Part shown: positions 7,868-12,704 of the stretch, piece by piece | How the letters are laid out: the number at the start of each line of letters is the position of its first letter | Numbering within the stretch: position 1 is the stretch's first letter | NCBI GenBank assembly: GCA_945885645.1 | Contig: CAMCYV010000029.1 | Coordinates: forward strand, 1-12,704 | DNA: 12,704 bases | Reading direction: 5' to 3' | Source of the DNA: Bifidobacterium breve | GTDB taxonomy: Bacteria > Actinomycetota > Actinomycetes > S36-B12 | The notes under the pieces: generated by a model | The model's input: only the letters and a program-made list of their open reading frames with translations | Databases searched by the model: none | Told to the model about the DNA's origin: nothing | Made by a program: the position numbers and the translations under genes

Positions 7868-9304
7868 CTAATGCTCGGTCTCAAGCGCCCTCTCGGCCGC
7901 CTTGGCTGAGCCCGTTCCTGGTCTTTTTCGCAAGACCCAATTAAGGATGTTTCGCTGCCGGGCCCGGCCAACCGCCATTGAGCCCGCAGGAACGTCATCT
8001 GTGATCACCGAACCAGCAGCCGTGTACGCGCCGTCACCGATAACAACTGGCGCAATCAACATGTTGTCTGACCCAACCCGGACGTGATTCCCCACCGTTG
8101 TGTGATGTTTTTCAACGCCGTCGTAGTTAACGAAAACTGTTCCCGCACCAATATTGGTTCCCTCACCGATAGTGGCATCACCGACATAAGACAAATGTGG
8201 CACTTTCGATCCGGCGCCAAGTTGGGTATTTTTCATTTCAACAAAAGCGCCGGCTTTCCCTGCGTCACCGATCACCGTGCCCGGGCGTAAATAGGTGTAC
8301 GGGCCAACGGTTGCTCCAGCCCCAATGACAACAAGTTCCGCCCATGTGTGACGGACAATGGCATTTTCACCGACTTCTGACGAAATCAAAGTTGTGCCCG
8401 GTCCAACCTGTGCCCCGGCTTCAATCTTGGTTGGTCCACGCAAAATTGTTTGCGGCAGCAGCGTCACGTCTGCTTCTAGTTCCGCATCAATGTCAATCCA
8501 CGTAGATGCCGGGTCCATCATTGTTACACCGGCTTGCATCCATTTCATATTAATTCGATCTCGCATGATTGACGCCGCCTGAGCGAGTTGGGCCCGGTCG
8601 TTGATTCCCATAATGTCGTTTGCATCTTGGGTGCTGAAACCAATCACAGCCCCCCCGCGCGAAGTAATAATTCCAATCACGTCGGTGAGGTATTCCTCCC
8701 CCTGTGAATTTTGCGAACTCAACCCAGTGATCGCGGCGGTCAACGCAGCACCATCAAATGCATACATGCCCGAATTGATTTCCTGGATTTCCCTTTGCTG
8801 CGGGGTTGCATCTTTTTCTTCAACGATTTCCACAACCTGATCACCAGATCGAATTATGCGACCGTAACCAAAAGGGTCAGTAAAATTTGCGGTCAATACT
8901 GTGGCTTGCGCCTGGTGATCCACATGGCTACTAAGAAGGCTCATTAATGATGAACCCGTAAGTAGTGGAGTGTCTCCGGTCAACACCACAACGGGTGAGT
9001 CACTCGCGGAAACTCCGCGGCCTTGCAGGAACTCGAGAGCGATCCGGACAGCGTGTCCGGTTCCATTGCGCTGTTCTTGTTCAACGGTCACAACCCACGG
9101 AGCAATTTCATCAAGGTGCGCGATCACTTGATCTCTGCCGCTGCCCACCACGACGACGAGGTGCTCGGGCTCAAGGGTTGCCGCGGCTTCGATTACGTGA
9201 CCTAACAAACTACGCCCAGCGATTTCATGCAAAACCTTGGGAGTTGTTGACTTCATTCGAGTTCCCTGCCCAGCCGCAAGGATGATCACAATGGGGGCTC
9301 GCAC
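7868..9304 (-). CDS. glmU: Bifunctional GlmU: N-acetylglucosamine-1-phosphate uridyltransferase / glucosamine-1-phosphate acetyltransferase
   Basis: GlmU makes UDP-GlcNAc, the precursor of peptidoglycan, from glucosamine-1-phosphate, acetyl-CoA and UTP. The 478-residue length is normal. The N-terminal uridyltransferase (about 4-235) carries LAAGQGTRMKS (9-19) with Lys23 following, QRNGTGHA (78-85), GDTPLL (110-115) and NSGMYAF (177-183). The C-terminal part (about 255-460) is a left-handed beta-helix of hexapeptide repeats with RPG (340-342), FVEMKNTQLG (354-363), the probable catalytic His370 in PHLSYVGD, and NIGAGTVFVNYDG (384-396). The start is GTG at 9304, chosen because homologues begin a few residues before the LAAG motif. 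No convincing ribosome-binding site precedes it; instead an 11-base palindrome ends three bases upstream. It lies 66 bases after tRNA-Gln on the same strand. Confidence 0.97.
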   Translation of the reverse strand: MRAPIVIILAAGQGTRMKSTTPKVLHEIAGRSLLGHVIEAAATLEPEHLVVVVGSGRDQVIAHLDEIAPWVVTVEQEQRNGTGHAVRIALEFLQGRGVSASDSPVVVLTGDTPLLTGSSLMSLLSSHVDHQAQATVLTANFTDPFGYGRIIRSGDQVVEIVEEKDATPQQREIQEINSGMYAFDGAALTAAITGLSSQNSQGEEYLTDVIGIITSRGGAVIGFSTQDANDIMGINDRAQLAQAASIMRDRINMKWMQAGVTMMDPASTWIDIDAELEADVTLLPQTILRGPTKIEAGAQVGPGTTLISSEVGENAIVRHTWAELVVIGAGATVGPYTYLRPGTVIGDAGKAGAFVEMKNTQLGAGSKVPHLSYVGDATIGEGTNIGAGTVFVNYDGVEKHHTTVGNHVRVGSDNMLIAPVVIGDGAYTAAGSVITDDVPAGSMAVGRARQRNILNWVLRKRPGTGSAKAAERALETEH

Positions 9305-9307
9305 GGC

Positions 9308-9318
9308 ACTAGCCTAGT
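9308..9318. repeat. 11-base palindrome just before the glmU start
   Basis: ACTAGCCTAGT has two perfect 5-base arms around one central base. It ends three bases before the glmU GTG, where a ribosome-binding site would normally lie. It could be a small operator or chance; nothing else supports a function. Confidence 0.3.
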
Positions 9319-9370
9319 TTGTCGAGATCTTGGCTCGGGGGTCATCGAAAAAGGGTGACGAAATTGTGAG

Positions 9371-9441
9371 CTCCCGGGGGAGGGATCGAACCTCCGTTGA
9401 CGGATTCAAAGTCCGCTGTCCTGCCGCTAGACGACCCGGGA
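9371..9441 (-). tRNA. tRNA-Gln (anticodon UUG)
   Basis: A complete cloverleaf can be folded. The acceptor stem is TCCCGGG with CCCGGGA, followed by G as discriminator base. The D arm is GTCT-loop-GGAC, and the anticodon arm is GCGGA, loop CTTTGAA, TCCGT, giving anticodon TTG (glutamine). The variable loop is short (CAAC), and the T arm is GGAGG, TTCGATC, CCTCC. The length is 71 bases. No CCA is encoded: the next bases are CTC, so CCA must be added by the nucleotidyltransferase. It is upstream of glmU on the same strand and may be cotranscribed with it. Confidence 0.96.
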
Positions 9442-9454
9442 TCATGCGTGAGAC

Positions 9455-9460
9455 ACCTTA
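9455..9460 (-). promoter_or_regulatory. Possible -10 element of the tRNA-Gln promoter
   Basis: TAAGGT (TAnnnT form) lies 13 bases upstream of the tRNA 5' end on the minus strand, the right distance for a short leader. No clear -35 hexamer is seen 16-18 bases further up, so the call is tentative. Confidence 0.3.
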
Positions 9461-9519
9461 TGGCGTGGGGTGAGTGGACACTGCGTGAGCCTGACTTCTA
9501 CCCCAATCGGCGATGCGAG

Positions 9520-9548
9520 TTGCAGGTTACGCAACCGTAGGTTACGCT
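9520..9548 (+). promoter_or_regulatory. Proposed promoter of the desaturase-TetR unit
   Basis: A -35-like TTGCAG (9520-9525) and a -10-like TACGCT (9543-9548, TAnnnT form) are separated by 17 bases. The spacer and the -10 lie inside a tandem palindrome (9526-9555). This is the best sigma70-type match in the divergent region, read by eye. Confidence 0.45.
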
Positions 9549-9555
9549 CGCGTAG
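9526..9555. promoter_or_regulatory. Tandem palindromic operator upstream of the desaturase
   Basis: Two adjacent 15-base units, GTTACGCAACCGTAG (9526-9540) and GTTACGCTCGCGTAG (9541-9555), match at 12 of 15 positions. Each holds the inverted repeat TACGnnnnCGTA. They cover the proposed spacer and -10 hexamer. A dimeric TetR regulator is encoded three bases after the desaturase, which makes it the obvious candidate to bind here and repress its own operon. That link is inference; the repeats are directly visible. Confidence 0.65.
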
Positions 9556-9603
9556 GTAGGAAATTTTCCGGAATCAAACAGTTGAATAGGTGAGGGAGTT
9601 CGC

Positions 9604-10593
9604 GTGAGTGTTATGAACCAAGAGGTCCTCGATCGTGAGCCCGCGGTGGACGAAAGTGCCGCAGACCTTGTCTACTTAGGTTTGACGATGCGCATCATCA
9701 TTGGCGCATTCGTCGTTATTCCACTCATTGCCGTCGCATTCGCCCTCCCGATCGCGTGGGGTGGCTGGCTCAGTTGGCTCGACATCACACTCGCTATTGG
9801 ACTGTGGTTACTCACCGCCGGCGGCATCACGGTCGGCTACCACCGCTACTTCACTCACGGATCGTTCAAGGCCAACCGCACGGTCAAAATCATCTTGGCC
9901 GTATTCGGATCTCTAGCAATTGAAGGGTCACTGGATCAATGGGTTGCCGACCACCGGAAGCATCATAAATTCTCTGAAGAAATTGGTGACCCTCATTCAC
10001 CATGGCGCTTTGGTACAAGTAAAAAAGCAATCGGAAAAGGTCTCCTCTACGCACATGTTGGTTGGCTTTTCGATGACGACAACACCGGAATTGATAAGTA
10101 CGCACCCGATATCGCGGCTGACAAAGACCTCAACTGGATTTCAAAGCACTTTTCCGTGTTCGTCATTGCCAGCCTGCTGCTTCCCGCTGTTCTCGGTGGC
10201 CTGATCACTTGGTCCTGGATGGGCGCAGTGACCGCATTCTTTTGGGCGGGCCTAGTTCGTGTCGCATTCGTGCATCACGTCACCTGGTCAATCAACAGTA
10301 TCTGTCACGTGTTTGGTAACCGACCATTCACTTCACGTGATCTCTCGAGCAACGTCGCGTGGCTTGCAATTCCGTCATTGGGTGAGTCATGGCACAACCT
10401 GCACCACGTAGACCCAACGGCAGCCCGACACGGTGTGATGAAAGGTCAAATCGATGTCTCCGCCAGTTTTATCAGGGGCATGGAGAAAACAGGTTTAGCA
10501 ACTGAAGTTCGCTGGCCAAAGCCAGAACGCTTGGTCAAAAAACTTAAGGACCCCAATGACCGATTCCGTCTTCGCGGTTACACCGGCGAATAG
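9604..10593 (+). CDS. Membrane acyl-CoA (delta-9 type) fatty acid desaturase
   Basis: This is a 329-residue integral-membrane di-iron desaturase that would insert a double bond into acyl chains, using O2 and an electron donor encoded elsewhere. The three histidine boxes are present: HRYFTH (80-85), HRKHH (117-121) and HNLHH (264-268). Further family signatures are GDPHSPWRFG (128-137) and NSICHVFG (231-238). Hydrophobic segments at about 28-52, 58-78, 95-110, 185-204 and 207-226 fit the usual membrane hairpins with the histidines on the cytoplasmic face. No fused cytochrome b5, rubredoxin or ferredoxin domain is present. The start is GTG at 9604 behind GAGGGAG; an ATG three codons later is also possible. 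A TetR gene follows after three bases, and a tandem operator covers the promoter, so control by membrane-lipid state is likely. Exact regiospecificity cannot be read from sequence. Confidence 0.93.
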   Translation: MSVMNQEVLDREPAVDESAADLVYLGLTMRIIIGAFVVIPLIAVAFALPIAWGGWLSWLDITLAIGLWLLTAGGITVGYHRYFTHGSFKANRTVKIILAVFGSLAIEGSLDQWVADHRKHHKFSEEIGDPHSPWRFGTSKKAIGKGLLYAHVGWLFDDDNTGIDKYAPDIAADKDLNWISKHFSVFVIASLLLPAVLGGLITWSWMGAVTAFFWAGLVRVAFVHHVTWSINSICHVFGNRPFTSRDLSSNVAWLAIPSLGESWHNLHHVDPTAARHGVMKGQIDVSASFIRGMEKTGLATEVRWPKPERLVKKLKDPNDRFRLRGYTGE

Positions 10594-10596
10594 TTC

Positions 10597-11325
10597 ATGT
10601 CTACTTCACTGGAAGGAGAACCCGGTGACGGTGAGCAGAACCTCGCCAGCGTTACCGAGTTAAGGACTGCACCCGTCCCCGCCGCCCGCAAACCAAGTGG
10701 CGCGAAAGTGCGCATGACGGGACAGCAGCGGCGAGAGCAACTACTAAATGTGGGGCGAAAACTCTTTTCCGAAAAAGGATTTGAAACCGTAACCGTTGAA
10801 GAAATTGCGGCGAAAGCCGACGTCTCCAAACCGGTCGTCTACGAACACTTCGGTGGCAAAGAGGGCCTCTACGCCGTCGTTGTTGATCGTGAGACCAATT
10901 TCCTGCTCGATTCCATTAGCGAGGCACTCGCCGGATCGCGCAGTCATGGCGCCAGTGCCCGCGAACTCGTTGAGCAAGCTGGTCTTGCCCTATTTGATTA
11001 CATTGATTCCAACCCACAAGGATTTCGGATCTTGGTGCGTGACTCACCCGTCACCGCGCAGACGGGTTCATTTGCCAGCCTCATGGTTGATATTGCGACC
11101 CAGGTCGAGGACGTATTGGCCGCTGAATTCAAGGCGCACGGAATAAACGACAAGTTTGCGCCGATGTATTCCCAGATGTTGGTGGGAATGGTGGCCTTCA
11201 CCGGCCAATGGTGGCTTGATGTGCGCAAGCCCAAAAAAGAAGAAGTCGTGGCACACGTGGTGAACCTGGCCTGGAACGGGCTCAAGCATCTTGACCCCAA
11301 ACCAACACTGGCTCAAAAAAACTAG
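10597..11325 (+). CDS. TetR/AcrR-family transcriptional regulator (probable desaturase repressor)
   Basis: This is a 242-residue regulator. A low-complexity N-terminus (1-39) precedes a TetR DNA-binding domain at about 44-92, with helix-turn-helix EEIAAKADVSKPVVYEHF (68-85) and the usual GGKEGLYAVV. The remaining helical part (100-235) is the ligand-binding/dimer domain; its ligand is unknown, with acyl-CoA a reasonable guess from context. The gene starts three bases after the desaturase stop, so one mRNA and autoregulation are likely. The start is uncertain. ATG 10597 has only a weak site before it. The best ribosome site, GGAAGGAG at 10611-10618, leads to a GTG (10625) in a different frame that stops after 12 codons. 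In-frame GTG 10708 and ATG 10714 would give a shorter protein starting just before the DNA-binding domain, as I recall for relatives. Confidence 0.9.
   Translation: MSTSLEGEPGDGEQNLASVTELRTAPVPAARKPSGAKVRMTGQQRREQLLNVGRKLFSEKGFETVTVEEIAAKADVSKPVVYEHFGGKEGLYAVVVDRETNFLLDSISEALAGSRSHGASARELVEQAGLALFDYIDSNPQGFRILVRDSPVTAQTGSFASLMVDIATQVEDVLAAEFKAHGINDKFAPMYSQMLVGMVAFTGQWWLDVRKPKKEEVVAHVVNLAWNGLKHLDPKPTLAQKN
10611..10663 (+). other. Strong ribosome-binding site with a 12-codon out-of-frame ORF inside the TetR 5' region
   Basis: GGAAGGAG (10611-10618) is followed six bases later by GTG (10625-10627). That frame reads MTVSRTSPALPS and stops at TAA 10661-10663. It overlaps the TetR N-terminal codons in another frame. 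It may be a chance match, a tiny translated leader, or the mark of an indel. Confidence 0.3.
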
Positions 11326-11335
11326 TCCTAAACTC

Positions 11336-11384
11336 TCAAGATTCTTGACATCAAGATTCTTGACATAAGATTTTGACCTAAGAT
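11336..11384. repeat. Tandem palindromic repeats before the MarR gene (probable operator)
   Basis: TCAAGATTCTTGACA occurs twice head to tail (11336-11350 and 11351-11365). A degenerate third copy, TAAGATTTTGACC (11366-11378), and the start of a fourth, TAAGAT (11379-11384), follow. Each full unit contains the palindrome TCAAG-ATT-CTTGA, and the junction gives a second one, CTTGA-CA-TCAAG. Sites of this symmetry upstream of a marR gene usually bind the MarR dimer itself; that role is inferred. Confidence 0.65.
11357..11384 (+). promoter_or_regulatory. Proposed promoter of the MarR gene, leaderless
   Basis: The -10 hexamer TAAGAT (11379-11384) ends six bases before the ATG at 11391, and TTCTTG (11357-11362) lies 16 bases upstream as a weak -35. 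Transcription would begin at or within a base or two of the ATG. No ribosome-binding site is visible in front of the ATG, consistent with a leaderless mRNA, a common arrangement in actinobacteria. Confidence 0.5.
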
Positions 11385-11390
11385 GCCAAC

Positions 11391-11879
11391 ATGGCCCGGC
11401 CCGATGACGTCGATCAGATTGTTGCCGCTTGGCAGGTGCAACGGCCAGACCTTGACGTTTCCCCCCTGCAGGTACTCTCACGCTTGACCCGAGTTTCGGC
11501 GCAACTAGACACAGCTCGTTCGCAGGCATTTCGTGATCACAATCTCGATTCATGGGAATTTGATGTCTTAGCCGCTCTTCGCAGAACCGGGCCTCCATTC
11601 ACCCTGTCAGCGGGAACACTCGCCACCCAAACCCATGTCACAAGTGGCACCATGACCACCCGGGTGGACCGATTACTTGAACGTGGATTTGTCACCCGAT
11701 TCCCTGACGAGAATGATCGGCGAGGGGTTCTCATAGCTCTCACCGAAGCGGGTCAACGCGGTGTTGATGGAGCACTCAAAGATTTATTGGAGCGTGAAAA
11801 AGTAGCCCTGAGCGGATTAAGTTCGTCCGAGCAGGCCCAACTTGCTGACCTACTTCGCGGCTTACTGGATCGGCTTTAG
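11391..11879 (+). CDS. MarR-family transcriptional regulator
   Basis: This is a 162-residue winged-helix regulator of normal length. The DNA-binding part includes WEFDVLAALRR (55-65), a helix-turn-helix with recognition helix in VTSGTMTTRVDRLLERGFV (83-101), and the wing with DENDRRGVLIALTEAG (106-121). N- and C-terminal helices (22-50 and about 125-162) form the dimer part. No cysteine is present, so it is not a thiol sensor like OhrR; a small-molecule ligand is more likely. A tandem palindrome array overlaps its promoter, so autorepression is expected. No transporter or enzyme gene is adjacent in the usual MarR arrangement: the TetR gene ends 65 bases upstream and ispE converges from the other side. 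Its wider targets cannot be named. The last four bases overlap the end of ispE. Confidence 0.92.
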   Translation: MARPDDVDQIVAAWQVQRPDLDVSPLQVLSRLTRVSAQLDTARSQAFRDHNLDSWEFDVLAALRRTGPPFTLSAGTLATQTHVTSGTMTTRVDRLLERGFVTRFPDENDRRGVLIALTEAGQRGVDGALKDLLEREKVALSGLSSSEQAQLADLLRGLLDRL

Positions 11880-12704
11880 TCGCTCACCACGCGGGTTACT
11901 GCAGGTCCAACGGCAACACGCACACTGCGACACACGCCGGCACCCGAAAGGCTGGCCGCAAGATTCACGGCATCATCTTGGCTTCGCGCAAGAAAAATAC
12001 AGGTGGGTCCGCTGCCAGAAACCATGGCTCCCATAGCACCCAAGTCACGTCCAACATCAAGTGTTTTGCGCAGGCTCGGCATCAAACTCATTGCTGCAGG
12101 TTCAAGATCATTTATCAACTCCGCTCCCAGTTCGCGTGAATCACCGGCTCGCAAGGCGAGCAATAACTGCGTGGGGACTTCCGGCGGCTTCGAACGCAGC
12201 ACACTTTGCATCCGGTCAAATTCGGCGTAGACCTTTGGTGTCGACAAACCACCTTCGGCGAGGGCAATCACCCAGTGGTACTCACCGGTTGTGATCACAC
12301 TGGTAACCAATTGACCACGACCTCTGCCCAGTGCCGTTCCGCCATGTAGGGAAAATGTGACATCAGACCCCAACTGTGCGGCCAAATTTTCGAGATCCTC
12401 ACGTGATGTATTCGTTTCCCATAAACGATCACATGCAATCAGTGCGCCTGCCGCATCTGCCGAACCACCAGCCATTCCACCCGATACCGGGATTCGTTTC
12501 TCGATATGCAAATCAACGTGTGGCTCTATCCCATGATGGTGTGCCAAAAGGTTCGCAGCCTTTACCGCCAAGTTAGAGTCATTGACCGGCAACCACTGAG
12601 CACCTTCTCCTTCGATAGTGAGATTCACTCCCCTTGGACGTGGTTTCGCGGTGATCGTGTCGAAAAGTGAAACTGAGTGAAAAACCGTGATGAGCTCGTG
12701 AAAA
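11876..12704 (-). CDS. ispE: IspE 4-diphosphocytidyl-2-C-methyl-D-erythritol kinase (N-terminus cut by window)
   Basis: IspE phosphorylates CDP-methylerythritol in the MEP pathway to isopentenyl diphosphate. I read 275 residues up to the window edge; about 25-35 N-terminal residues, including the PAKxNL motif, are missing. The visible part begins with HELITVFHSVSLFD, matching the family's conserved early segment. It carries the GHMP-kinase ATP motif GGMAGGSADAAG, coded at about 12443-12480, and the C-terminal GSGPTCIF typical of the family. Codons run open from 12703 to the TAA at 11878-11876. A GTG at 12628 is internal, because the conserved sequence continues upstream of it. It converges on the MarR gene with a four-base overlap, leaving no room for a separate terminator. 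Confidence 0.95.
   Translation of the reverse strand, partial: FHELITVFHSVSLFDTITAKPRPRGVNLTIEGEGAQWLPVNDSNLAVKAANLLAHHHGIEPHVDLHIEKRIPVSGGMAGGSADAAGALIACDRLWETNTSREDLENLAAQLGSDVTFSLHGGTALGRGRGQLVTSVITTGEYHWVIALAEGGLSTPKVYAEFDRMQSVLRSKPPEVPTQLLLALRAGDSRELGAELINDLEPAAMSLMPSLRKTLDVGRDLGAMGAMVSGSGPTCIFLARSQDDAVNLAASLSGAGVCRSVRVAVGPAVTRVVSD

Noticed and set aside
9305..9370. Intrinsic terminator between tRNA-Gln and glmU
   Set aside because: A T-rich run and a short GTCA/TGAC inverted repeat are present, but the T run lies within the would-be loop and not after a stable stem.
9445..9489. 8-base direct repeat TGCGTGAG at 9445-9452 and 9482-9489
   Set aside because: It is short, not palindromic and 37 bases apart, with no link to a promoter element; chance is adequate.
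11336..11384. CRISPR-like or mobile-element repeat
   Set aside because: The repeats are 15 bases, directly abutting, without spacers, and palindromic in front of a regulator gene, which fits an operator much better.
11068..11598. 176-codon minus-strand open frame across the TetR end and MarR start
   Set aside because: It crosses two well-supported genes and the operator between them. The translation shows no family features.
11391..11879. OhrR-type peroxide sensor
   Set aside because: The protein has no cysteine at all, so the OhrR redox mechanism is impossible.

Overview
The window is a stretch of chromosome from an actinobacterium (class Actinomycetia or a close relative). The evidence is the gene set and order mazG, SurA-type lipoprotein, mfd, cysQ-like, pth, rplY, prs, glmU, tRNA-Gln, with ispE nearby. 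This resembles the housekeeping neighbourhood I recall around glmU, prs, rplY, pth, mfd, mazG and ispE in mycobacteria and relatives. GC content looks only moderate, near half by eye, which suggests a moderate-GC lineage (for example a freshwater or marine actinobacterium) rather than Streptomyces or Mycobacterium. Genus cannot be fixed from this sequence. GTG starts are very common and the one tRNA lacks an encoded CCA end.

Region 1 (1-9441, all minus strand) runs from the tRNA leftward: tRNA-Gln(UUG), glmU, prs, rplY, pth, cysQ-like phosphatase, mfd, SurA-like lipoprotein, mazG (cut by the window start). Many junctions are tight: rplY/pth share one base, cysQ/mfd overlap by four, and the lipoprotein and mazG are three bases apart in the same frame. 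The genes cover cell-wall precursor synthesis (GlmU), nucleotide precursor supply (Prs), translation (L25, Pth), PAP or inositol-phosphate turnover, transcription-coupled repair (Mfd), exported-protein folding (SurA-like) and nucleotide-pool cleansing (MazG).

Region 2 (9442-11390, plus strand) holds a divergent promoter region, then a membrane acyl-CoA desaturase and a TetR-family regulator three bases apart. A tandem pair of TACGnnnnCGTA palindromes sits on the proposed desaturase promoter. The simplest reading is a self-contained, autoregulated membrane-lipid unsaturation switch.

Region 3 (11326-12704) holds a MarR-family regulator preceded by a tandem 15-bp palindromic repeat array and apparently made from a leaderless mRNA. 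It converges on, and overlaps by four bases, ispE of the MEP isoprenoid pathway, which is cut by the window end.

No mobile element, CRISPR array, toxin-antitoxin pair or defence system is visible. The points most worth a second look are the unusual C-terminal half of ribosomal protein L25, the two tandem-palindrome operators, and the conflict between ribosome-binding site and start codon at the TetR gene. No gap between genes exceeds 300 bases.
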